From positions 1 through 64,000 of the forward strand of contig NZ_JARKMX010000008.1 in assembly GCF_029360705.1 (NCBI RefSeq): a stretch of DNA of 64,000 nucleotides. The letters run 5' to 3'. Of this stretch, positions 33,591 to 41,352 are shown in pieces (position 1 is the first letter of the stretch; the number at the start of each line of letters is the position of its first letter). Position numbers and translations under genes: made by a program. This DNA is from Paraflavitalea pollutisoli. GTDB taxonomy: Bacteria > Bacteroidota > Bacteroidia > Chitinophagales > Chitinophagaceae. A model generated the notes under the pieces. The model had not been told where the DNA came from, made no database searches, and worked only from the letters and a program-made list of their open reading frames with translations.

Positions 33591-34835
33591 TCAATGTTTG
33601 GGGTTAGGAACGCCATTGGTATGTGGTTCGTTTTCCCAATTTGGTACATCCTGCTGCTGTTCCAGATAGGATTGATTACCATCAATGATCTGTATGACGG
33701 TTTCTGTTGATGTGGCCGACCGCAGGCCGTCGGGCGGGGTATGCATCACATAATCGGTGAGCTGGGCAATGGTGGAAGTGGCCACATGCAGGCGCGTATC
33801 GGAGGAGGCGTAATAGATATATACTTTTCCGTCATCGTCGGCGATCCATCCATTGCAAAACAGTACGTTGGATACATCTCCTACTCTTTCATCGGCCTCC
33901 GGTGCCATAAAATAGCCACCCGGTTTATGGGTAACCTGGGTAATGTCTTCCAGGCTCGTCATAAAGAGATACAATACATAACGCAATCCTGCGGCTGTGT
34001 TTCTTACGCCATGGGCCATGTGCAACCAGCCATGTGGCGTTTTGAGGGGCTCGGGGCCCAGTCCGTTCTTGGCTTCATACACGGTATGGTAGGCCTTTTT
34101 GTCGATCACGATCTCTTCTTTGATCTCCGCCTGCACAATGGAAGGGCTAAGGCCAAATCCGATGCCGCCACCGGTGCCGGCGTTGATGAAGCCGTCTTGC
34201 GGCCTGGTATAGAAAGCGTACTGTCCTTGTACGAACTCCGGGTGCAATACTACATTGCGTTGCTGGGGCGATGGGGTTTTCAGGTCGGGCAGGCGCTCCC
34301 AGTGTAACAGGTCTTTCGTGCGGGCGATGCCGCACTGGGCGATGGCGGCCGACTGGTCGGCTTCCGGTGCGGCGGGATCTCTGCGTTCGGCACAAAACAG
34401 GCCATAGACCCAGCCGTCTTCGTGTAGTACTACCCGCATATCATACACATTGGTATCGGGTGTCGTTGTTTCGGGCATATTGATGGGATAGTCCCAGAAA
34501 CGAAAATTATCGATGCCATTGTCACTTTCGGCTACTGCAAAAAAAGATTTCCGGTCGAGCCCTTCCACCCGCGCAATGACGAGGTATTTGCCCTGCCATT
34601 TGATGGCCCCGGCATTGAATACGGAGTTGATGCCAAACCTTTCCATCAGGTAGGGATTGGTCGCTGCATTGAGGTCGTACCGCCAGAAGATGGGTGTATG
34701 CTGATGGGTAAGGACGGGATTTTTATAACGGAGGTAAACGCCATTGCTGGTGCCGGCGGCTTCGTTGGGCTGCCGGATCAACTGCTCGTATCCGCTTTCC
34801 AGTTGCACTAATCGTTGCTGAAATCCTTTATGCAT
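33591..34835 (-). CDS. GH130 4-O-beta-D-mannosyl-D-glucose phosphorylase
   Basis: A 414-residue five-bladed beta-propeller of family GH130, subfamily 1 by sequence pattern. The catalytic Asp132 lies in NVYDMR. SVFNAGAIKWQGKYLVIARV, DRKSFFAVAES, LHPEFVQGQYAFYTRP and GVRNTAAGLRYVLYLF are typical of mannosylglucose phosphorylases. It splits mannosyl-beta-1,4-glucose with phosphate into alpha-mannose 1-phosphate and glucose in the cytoplasm. The pairing with an AGE epimerase supports this over other GH130 activities. It follows the symporter gene by 31 bases. Confidence 0.92.
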   Translation of the reverse strand: MHKGFQQRLVQLESGYEQLIRQPNEAAGTSNGVYLRYKNPVLTHQHTPIFWRYDLNAATNPYLMERFGINSVFNAGAIKWQGKYLVIARVEGLDRKSFFAVAESDNGIDNFRFWDYPINMPETTTPDTNVYDMRVVLHEDGWVYGLFCAERRDPAAPEADQSAAIAQCGIARTKDLLHWERLPDLKTPSPQQRNVVLHPEFVQGQYAFYTRPQDGFINAGTGGGIGFGLSPSIVQAEIKEEIVIDKKAYHTVYEAKNGLGPEPLKTPHGWLHMAHGVRNTAAGLRYVLYLFMTSLEDITQVTHKPGGYFMAPEADERVGDVSNVLFCNGWIADDDGKVYIYYASSDTRLHVATSTIAQLTDYVMHTPPDGLRSATSTETVIQIIDGNQSYLEQQQDVPNWENEPHTNGVPNPKH

Positions 34836-34866
34836 TTTTTGTAGTTTGAATATGAAGGGGACTGGG

Positions 34867-36693
34867 CTAATCCTCCAGTTTATTCCACCAGGTCCTTTTA
34901 AGTATGAATAGGATGACCAGTAAAATCGAGACGGTGATCAATAAGGGTAATTTGAGCCAGAGCACGATGTACATGGGCAACAGCGTGAGACAACATTGGG
35001 CGATGATGCCGAGCGCTACATTGAACATGTCGAGCCTGAATCGTTTGTTGGGCACGAAGGAGGGGTCTTCGGCGGCGACCTGCTCGTGTACGGGCTGCCA
35101 GAATCCCCAGGGCTTTACGGTACGATAGAACGTTTTCAGCAGTGCCATATCGGTGGCTGGTGCGGTGTAGGTGCCGATGATACAGCCTGCCAGGCTGATG
35201 ACGAACAACCAGGGCCAGTAGTACAGATCTAGACCGTCTACGATCCGCGGGAAAATGAGTGCGGCCGCAATGCCACTCGTCATGCCCCAGAAGAAGCCGT
35301 GGGCATTGAAGCGCCACCAGAACCACTTGAGCATATTGGCGGCGATATAGCCGCCGTAGAGGCCACCTACCAGCCAGTTGAGCATGCTGTTGACGCTCTT
35401 GGTAAAAAAGCCCAGCACGATGCCGATCACGACCACGACAATGCCGGCGGTATAGTTCATCAGGATGATCTTTTTGTTGCTCGCCTGTGGATTGACGTAC
35501 TTGAGGTAGATATCGTTGACGATATAGGCCTGGGCTGCGTTGAGGGTGCCGGAAAAGGTGCCCATGAAGGCGCCCAGCAATCCGGTAAGAACCAGTCCGA
35601 GGATACCGGCAGGCAGGAAGGCATTGATGGTGGCGGGCAGTACTTTTTCGAAATCGGTGCCCTTGGAAGTATCGCCGAGATCGAGCTGCTGGTAATACAG
35701 GAGGGCCAGCACGGTCAGCCCGATCACCATGGCATACCGGATGGGGAGTAATATGATGGATACGAAGCCGCTCATTTTCGATGCTTCTTTGGGAGAGCGG
35801 GTCGACAGGATCTTCTGCATGTCGTAGCTGGGGGGCGGGCCGGCCAGGCTGGCGAGTACGCCTTTGAACAGCATCATCATGAAGAAGATGCCGAAGAGGC
35901 CATAGCCGTCATCGCTGATCTTTTTGCCGGCATCGGGAATGATGCGGCTCCAGTCGAGGTTGAGTTGCCAGCCAAAGAAGGGATTTTCCCAACCTGCGGG
36001 CACGTTCAAGGTGTTGCCGCGCAGGTGGATCATGGCAATGATGGCGATGGAAATGCAGGCCACGGTCATTACGCAATATTTGATCACATCACCAAGTACG
36101 ATGCTGTGCATGCCGCCCAGGATGGAATAGAACATGGCGAAGGCGGTGAAAATGATGCCGTAAAAGTGTGGTACGAATTCTTTGGATACGGCGAAGGGAA
36201 TATAGTCCTGCACGAGGTGCCAGGGCAGGAAGATCTCGATGAACTTACCCAGGCCGATGAAGCCGTAGGCCAGGAACCCGAAGCAGCTGAGCAGGGCGAA
36301 TGCCACGACGATGTTGTGCGATCCTTTTACGCCTTTACCGCTGATCCCAAAGCGGGTCGCGAGCCATTCGGCACCGGTGGTGGCATTGGACCGGCGCAGC
36401 CATTTGGATAAGAACATCATCATAAAGACCTGGTTGAAGACGGGCCATAGCCAGGGTATCCATACGCTCTTCATGCCATACACGAAACAGAGGGCGACCA
36501 TCCACATGGTGCCGCTGATGTCGAACATGTCGGAGGCGTCGCTGAGGCCGAGCATGTACCAGGGCAGTTTTTTACCGCCCATCAGGTAATTCTCTTTATT
36601 GGTACGGGCTTTTTTGCGCAGCACCCAGCCAATGATCACCATGGTGGTGAGGTAGGCAACGATGATGCTGATGTCGAGCAGGGTCAATTTCAT
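34867..36693 (-). CDS. Sodium:solute symporter family transporter
   Basis: A 608-residue inner-membrane SSS-family transporter with about 14 helices. It begins with a helix (IIVAYLTTMVIIGWVLRKKA), then NYLMGGKKLPWYMLGLSDASDMFDISG. The family core sequence GVLASLAGPPPSYDMQKIL and LLGAFMGTFSGTLNAAQAYI follow. It is first in the operon with GH130 and the epimerase, so import of mannobiose or a similar beta-mannoside into the cytoplasm is the likely role. The arrangement equals the symporter-phosphorylase-epimerase part of the Bacteroides mannan cluster, without its GH26 mannanase. Confidence 0.9.
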   Translation of the reverse strand: MKLTLLDISIIVAYLTTMVIIGWVLRKKARTNKENYLMGGKKLPWYMLGLSDASDMFDISGTMWMVALCFVYGMKSVWIPWLWPVFNQVFMMMFLSKWLRRSNATTGAEWLATRFGISGKGVKGSHNIVVAFALLSCFGFLAYGFIGLGKFIEIFLPWHLVQDYIPFAVSKEFVPHFYGIIFTAFAMFYSILGGMHSIVLGDVIKYCVMTVACISIAIIAMIHLRGNTLNVPAGWENPFFGWQLNLDWSRIIPDAGKKISDDGYGLFGIFFMMMLFKGVLASLAGPPPSYDMQKILSTRSPKEASKMSGFVSIILLPIRYAMVIGLTVLALLYYQQLDLGDTSKGTDFEKVLPATINAFLPAGILGLVLTGLLGAFMGTFSGTLNAAQAYIVNDIYLKYVNPQASNKKIILMNYTAGIVVVVIGIVLGFFTKSVNSMLNWLVGGLYGGYIAANMLKWFWWRFNAHGFFWGMTSGIAAALIFPRIVDGLDLYYWPWLFVISLAGCIIGTYTAPATDMALLKTFYRTVKPWGFWQPVHEQVAAEDPSFVPNKRFRLDMFNVALGIIAQCCLTLLPMYIVLWLKLPLLITVSILLVILFILKRTWWNKLED

Positions 36694-36827
36694 AAGGTGG
36701 TGTACTTTTTGGGGGATTAAAATACACCCTTTTTAGGAGCATCGCGAACGAAGGCAACTAACCATAACGGGAATAGACGAAGTTTCCAGGAGATTGCCGG
36801 GGCGTTCATACAGCTACAATGTTTGTC

Positions 36828-36859
36828 CAAAAGTATTTCCGGCCCTACTGTGCTACAAG
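36828..36859 (-). promoter_or_regulatory. Promoter of the mannoside operon
   Basis: Minus strand CTTG (36859-36856), 20 bases, then TACTTTTG (36835-36828), a perfect TAnnTTTG. It lies about 135 bases upstream of the symporter start, leaving room for control by the divergent AraC protein. Confidence 0.55.
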
Positions 36860-37043
36860 TACTATTTTAACTTTTTCCGGTATTTTTTAGGAAGGCAATC
36901 GTATGCACAGATGATCACCCTGTAGTAAACTGCCTGATTGTAAACGGCTATCCGGAATGAGAAAGGGAGGATGGACGCTGATACTTTATTACCGTTCTTT
37001 CCCTACATTTGAAAAGATTCCTGCATCAATTTTTCTGCTGCCT

Positions 37044-37934
37044 ATGAGTAAGGTTACCAAAACGGATATTCTACGCGAGATTACGCCGCTCACGCAAAGC
37101 GATTGCTTTACGTTGTTCAGCCGTGTCAAATCGGAGTTCGATTTTCCCCTGCACACACACGAAGAGTACGAACTTAACTTCATCCAACATGCGAAGAACG
37201 CACAACGGGTGATCGGCGATCATATGGAAGAGATCGACGACATCGAGCTCGTGCTGGTGGGGCCCAACCTGCAGCATGCGTGGTTTACCCACCGGAGTAA
37301 GGGTAAGGAGATCCGGGAGATCACGATCCAGTTTCACAAAGACCTGTTTGATGAGCGGCTGTTGCGGCGCAATCAATTGAGTTTTATCCGCACCATGTTT
37401 GAACGATCGGTGCGCGGTATCCTGTTCTCGAAAGAAACGGCGTTGCGGGTAGCGCCACGTATCATCGATATGAACAACAAGCATGGTTTCGATTCGGTGC
37501 TGGAGCTGATGTCGATCCTGCATGACCTGTCGACGTCGCGCAACATGCGCACGCTTTCGGATGCTTCTTTCAATACGGCTGAACCTTTTAGTTATAATAG
37601 TCGCCGGGTGGAAAAAACCTTCGAATACATGAAGCTGAATTTCGATCGCCCGATCGGATTGGCAGAGGTGGCCAAACTGGCCAATATGTCGGAAGTGGCT
37701 TTCAGCCGGTTCTTCAAACAACGGACGGGCAATACCTTTATCGATAGCCTCACCGAGATCCGGCTGGGGCATGCCACCCGCCTCTTGATCGATACCACCC
37801 AATCGGTGGCGGAGATCGCTTACCATTGCGGCTTCAACAATATGTCGAACTTCAATCGCATTTTCCGCAAGAAGAAGAACTGCACACCACGTGAGTTCCG
37901 GGAGAGTTTCTCGGGCCGGCGGATCTTTATTTAA
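37044..37934 (+). CDS. AraC-family transcriptional regulator
   Basis: A 296-residue regulator. The N-terminal cupin-like sensor domain (about 15-150, with FDFPLHTHEEYELNFI and GPNLQHAWFTH) precedes a C-terminal double helix-turn-helix (about 195-290: IGLAEVAKLANMSEVAFSRF, then SVAEIAYHCGFNNMSNFNRI and CTPREFRE). ATG 37044 is chosen because the family start MSKVTKTD follows it; the frame is open 29 codons earlier. Divergent transcription from the mannoside operon across 350 bases makes it the probable local, sugar-responsive regulator (inference). Confidence 0.92.
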   Translation: MSKVTKTDILREITPLTQSDCFTLFSRVKSEFDFPLHTHEEYELNFIQHAKNAQRVIGDHMEEIDDIELVLVGPNLQHAWFTHRSKGKEIREITIQFHKDLFDERLLRRNQLSFIRTMFERSVRGILFSKETALRVAPRIIDMNNKHGFDSVLELMSILHDLSTSRNMRTLSDASFNTAEPFSYNSRRVEKTFEYMKLNFDRPIGLAEVAKLANMSEVAFSRFFKQRTGNTFIDSLTEIRLGHATRLLIDTTQSVAEIAYHCGFNNMSNFNRIFRKKKNCTPREFRESFSGRRIFI

Positions 37935-37936
37935 AA

Positions 37937-37995
37937 GGCATCCAGGCAAAGAGGCAACCAGGCACCGAGGCAACCAGGCCTCGAGGCATCGAGGG
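37937..37995 (+). repeat. Degenerate AGGCAACCAGGC-type direct repeats
   Basis: About seven imperfect 7-to-8-base units run in series (AGGCATCC, AGGCAAAG, AGGCAACC, AGGCACCG, AGGCAACC, AGGCCTCG, AGGCATCG). They begin within a few bases of the AraC stop codon. Similar units occur at 2932-2973 and 49391-49405. Confidence 0.7.
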
Positions 37996-38125
37996 GTCCC
38001 TTCAGCAGGCATCAAGGTGTTTTATGAACTGGTGCTGAAACACACACCGGCCCTCCGGGCGGGCCAGTAACCCCTGCCCCATGGCTAGCCCCTATATACC
38101 CCTCGGCTACCCCTGGGATGGCTGG

Positions 38126-38180
38126 CTCTATAATAGCTCTATAAGTCCTCTATAAGTGCTCTATAACTCCTCTATATGTC
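38126..38180 (+). repeat. Five tandem copies of an 11-bp unit
   Basis: Units begin at 38126, 38137, 38148, 38159 and 38170: CTCTATAATAG, CTCTATAAGTC, CTCTATAAGTG, CTCTATAACTC, CTCTATATGTC. CTCTATA is invariant and the last four bases vary. The period is close to one DNA helical turn. It is intergenic, with no reading frame. Upstream (38063-38120) are further imprecise CCCCT/GGCTA repeats. Confidence 0.85.
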
Positions 38181-38200
38181 GGAGAAGCCCCTACAACAAA

Positions 38201-38227
38201 GATCCCCGCGCCAATTGCGCAGGGATC
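38201..38227 (-). terminator. Hairpin downstream of the minus-strand small gene
   Basis: Eleven-bp stem GATCCCCGCGC (38201-38211) / GCGCAGGGATC (38217-38227) with one mismatch and a 5-base loop. Modest T-tract on the minus strand (TTTGTTGT). Probable terminator for the gene at 38289. Confidence 0.55.
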
Positions 38228-38288
38228 GTTTACCTATTGGGTGGTTCGTCCTTCTTTCTGGTGATGTTTCGAGGTTCTATCGTGTGTA

Positions 38289-38636
38289 TCAGAGTTCGAA
38301 TGTCAATTGATCGTCGCGGTTCTCCACGGGTATCTGGCGTACAAAATTGTCATAATCTCCGTCGTCATCGTGGTTGCTGGCAACGCCGTAGGCATCCAGG
38401 CTATAGCCCACCGTACCATCTTTCGCTTCAATCACGTACAATATGGAAGAATCGTCGGGATTGGATTCTCCTTCAAAGCGGAATGTCCTGATGATCTTGA
38501 GGTCATCAGGTTGATAATGCTTGCCCCTGCCGATGGTAAATCCTTCCGGTGTTAAGCGGAACTCATTGTCTTTCTTTTGCTGGCGAAGTTTCTCCAACAC
38601 CTGCACGAGCGTCGTCATACGTTCTGATGTTGACAT
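38289..38636 (-). CDS. Small conserved protein of unknown function
   Basis: A 115-residue soluble acidic protein. The segment TFRFEGESNPDDSSILYVIE, then GTVGYSLDAYGVASNHDDD, belongs to a family common in Bacteroidota. The family is often labelled phosphoribosylpyrophosphate synthetase in databases, but it is far too short and lacks the PRPP-synthase motifs; I treat that name as a misannotation. The N-terminal MTTLVQVLEKLRQQKKDNEF is helical, followed by the hydrophilic LTPEGFTIGRGKHYQPDD. Monocistronic, with a hairpin downstream. Function unknown. Confidence 0.75.
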   Translation of the reverse strand: MSTSERMTTLVQVLEKLRQQKKDNEFRLTPEGFTIGRGKHYQPDDLKIIRTFRFEGESNPDDSSILYVIEAKDGTVGYSLDAYGVASNHDDDGDYDNFVRQIPVENRDDQLTFEL

Positions 38637-38935
38637 GGCTGTTTTTGTAGGATGTTTTCAAAACACATGCCATCAGCCACCAGCCGCCGATGACCTGCTA
38701 CAAGGCAGTAAATAGCGCCGAAGTGCTGGTAAATTGCCTGTTATTGTACCAGGAAATCCCCGGATTGGGGCCTGTTTAGGGTGTAATCGACTTGTCGTAG
38801 GTCAAATGGAAGTTGATGAGCGCTTGATGGGAAACAAGTAAGTACAGAATATTTGGCAATCAGCAATCTGTGCAGGAAATTGTTCTCGTACTTACGATAT
38901 GTTCTTGTAACGTTGTTTTTAGCCGTACCCTATTC
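38637..38935. other. 299-base gap without a supported gene
   Basis: I see no gene or terminator. Two 8-base arms, GTAAGTAC near 38839 and GTACTTAC near 38889, form a loose inverted repeat about 45 bases apart; I attach no function to it. Confidence 0.4.
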
Positions 38936-39649
38936 CTATCCTTCCTTTACGTTGAATACGAACCCAACCCCGTACACATTCGAGATGCTGATGTAATCAG
39001 ATTTGTTAAGGTGTTTTCTCAATCGGGAGATAAAGACGTCCAGGCTACGGCCCAGGAAATAGTCATTTTCTCCCCAGAGCCGGGTCAGTATTTCTTCCCG
39101 CTTTAAAATCCTGTTTTCGTTGTTGAAAAGGAACTCCAGTAGTTCAGACTCCCTGGGCGTGAGCATGATGGCCGCATGGCTACCAATCACCAGCTTCAGG
39201 GAGTCTTTATTGAATTGTACATCGCCCCGCTCGATCAACGAGCGTTGGGTGGAGGGCTCTGTCACGGCAGGGTTGCCCGCATGGCGCTTGATGATGTTGC
39301 GGATACGCAATACCAGTTCATCGATATCGAATGGCTTCGTGATGTAATCGTCGGCGCCGATCTTGAGGCCGTGTAATTTATCAGCGCGCTCATTGCGGGC
39401 CGTGAGGAAGAGGAATGGCGTTTGCGGATTGATTTGTATGATCTTCTCTGCCAGCTGAAAGCCGTCCATACCCGGCAGCGAAATATCGATGAGCAGGATA
39501 TCGTATTTCCGGGCATTGGCCTGGAACAATGTCAATGCGGCTTTACCGTCCTGGCTCCAGTCGACGGTGAAGTCCATGATCTCCAGGTATTGTTTGACGA
39601 CATTACCCAGGTCTATCTCGTCTTCTATCAGCAGTATACTCGATTTCAT
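38936..39649 (-). CDS. OmpR/PhoB-type response regulator
   Basis: A 237-residue regulator. The receiver domain (about 3-120) has acidic Asp10/Glu11, phosphoacceptor Asp55 (DILLIDISLPGMDG) and Lys in YITKPFD. The winged-helix output domain (about 140-235) shows LTPRESELLEFLFNN, then RSLDVFISRLRKHL and SNVYGVGFVFNV. It overlaps the kinase gene by four bases and is the cognate partner. The nearest possible target is the divergent fucosidase/SusCD locus starting 260 bases beyond the kinase, but no binding site is visible. Confidence 0.93.
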   Translation of the reverse strand: MKSSILLIEDEIDLGNVVKQYLEIMDFTVDWSQDGKAALTLFQANARKYDILLIDISLPGMDGFQLAEKIIQINPQTPFLFLTARNERADKLHGLKIGADDYITKPFDIDELVLRIRNIIKRHAGNPAVTEPSTQRSLIERGDVQFNKDSLKLVIGSHAAIMLTPRESELLEFLFNNENRILKREEILTRLWGENDYFLGRSLDVFISRLRKHLNKSDYISISNVYGVGFVFNVKEG

Positions 39650-41091
39650 AGTTCTGTTGATTGGTTTTCCACCGGCAGGGTGATCGTGAATACACTGCCT
39701 GCTCCTTCCTTGCTGATTACCTCTATCTTCCAGTGATGGGCGTCGATGGCTTGTTTTGCGTAAAACAGGCCCAGGCCCAATCCTTTGGCTTCTCCCTGTA
39801 GCGTGGGCACCCCCCGGTAAAATTTTTCGAACAGGTTCAATTGGGTCTCTGTATTCATGCCCACGCCATTGTCGGCGATGCGGAGCAGCAACTGTTTTTT
39901 ATCGTTGGCCGTACTGACCGTTATCGCTTTGTGCTCCTGGTGGTTGTACTTGATGGCATTGTCGAGTATGTTCTGCACCACCGTCGTGAACCAGAAAGTG
40001 TCGATCTGTGCCATGTCGCGGGTTGCTTCTTTTTCGAGTGTCAATTGTACCGGGGCTCCGCCGAGATTGATCCGGTAGTCGAGTAAGATCTCCTCGAGCA
40101 GGTGGTGGACCGATTGTGTTTCTTTCTTCAGCACGATCACATTCATGCTGGTGATGTCGAGCACCTGGCCGAACAGCGTTTTGAGTCGGTCCGATTGACG
40201 GGCAATAACTTCCGTCAGGGGCTGCACCGTGTCGCGGGTCACATTCACCTTTTCATTTTGCAAGGTCTTGTTGGCAACGATGATGGCCGCCAGTGGTGTA
40301 TGAAACTCGTGGGTGATGCTGTTGATGAAATCGGATTTCATCTCGGATAGTTTTTTCTGCCTGATCCAGTTGCGTAAGGTTACGAAGAACAACAACACGA
40401 CCACAAGTATGGAGAATATACTCAGCGCAAAAGTGGGCATCATACGTTGCAGGATGTCCATCTGTCGGTTGCGGCTATCTACATAAAAGCTATACGCGAT
40501 GCGGTAGTTGCGATCATTGACCCCGCCTACCGATACGGTAACGATCTTGTTGTTCTCATTCACCTGGTCGAGGTCACCACCTAACCAGAGGCCGCCGGCA
40601 TGTTGCAGCGAATCGGCGATGCCTGGATAGTGCTTCTCCTTGGTGTAAATGCTTTTGTATTGGCGCTGACCAAAACTCACTTCCAATACGTCGATCGCCA
40701 ATCCATACGTGAGTGCTGTGCGGATGTTGTACTTTTTACGGATGTCTTCCAGGATACTGTCGACGTTCTCTGCCTGGCGGAGCACCCGCACCGTGCTATC
40801 GAGTATGCGTTGTGTGTGCCAGCTGAAACTATCGGGGCTCTGCTGGTACCAACGTTCCATGTTGACGAGGTTGCGGTACATCGCGGTATCGATGATCCTG
40901 GCACCGCCCGGAAAGATGAGGTCGCTTTGTACGCTGATGCTGTACTCTTTCTTGATCAGGTCTTTCTCTTGCAGATAATACTGTTTGTTCTTGAGCTCGT
41001 AGGTGTTGTACACCAGGAAGAACTGCACTGCCGAAAGGATCAGGAAGCTCACGATGGCGATGGTCTTATGTACGGTGATGGTGTACTTCAT
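39646..41091 (-). CDS. Two-helix sensor histidine kinase
   Basis: A 481-residue inner-membrane HisKA/HATPase_c kinase. The first membrane helix is at about 10-28 and the second at about 219-238, with a periplasmic domain of roughly 190 residues. The phosphoacceptor is His261 in NSITHEFHTPLAAI. The N box (VVQNILDNAIKYN), G1 (IADNGVGM) and GLGLGLFYAKQAI follow. ATG 41091 starts at the signal helix; the frame is open 15 codons upstream. It overlaps the response regulator by four bases. The periplasmic region has no recognisable ligand domain. Confidence 0.92.
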   Translation of the reverse strand: MKYTITVHKTIAIVSFLILSAVQFFLVYNTYELKNKQYYLQEKDLIKKEYSISVQSDLIFPGGARIIDTAMYRNLVNMERWYQQSPDSFSWHTQRILDSTVRVLRQAENVDSILEDIRKKYNIRTALTYGLAIDVLEVSFGQRQYKSIYTKEKHYPGIADSLQHAGGLWLGGDLDQVNENNKIVTVSVGGVNDRNYRIAYSFYVDSRNRQMDILQRMMPTFALSIFSILVVVLLFFVTLRNWIRQKKLSEMKSDFINSITHEFHTPLAAIIVANKTLQNEKVNVTRDTVQPLTEVIARQSDRLKTLFGQVLDITSMNVIVLKKETQSVHHLLEEILLDYRINLGGAPVQLTLEKEATRDMAQIDTFWFTTVVQNILDNAIKYNHQEHKAITVSTANDKKQLLLRIADNGVGMNTETQLNLFEKFYRGVPTLQGEAKGLGLGLFYAKQAIDAHHWKIEVISKEGAGSVFTITLPVENQSTEL

Positions 41092-41352
41092 GCAGCCTGT
41101 TGGTTTCAAAATGCGAAGGGTTAAAGATAGGCGCAATCCCGCTGTTATGCCGCCTCATTTAATTTCTGTTAACAATTCGTTTGAACTCCATTGACAAGCC
41201 TGGGATGAATTCTCTGTTAATTTTAGCCAATCCCCTACTGCTGTCAGGCCTTTCTAATGGAGGTGCTGGTAATTGGACTATCCGTGTGCCGAAGGCGGGG
41301 AAGCCTTACTCCTGTCCCGATTTTCTGACCATCTATAAAATATTGCCGCACT

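Noticed and set aside
38126-38180. Possible CRISPR-like array
   Set aside because: Eleven-base units without spacers and no cas genes; a simple tandem repeat.
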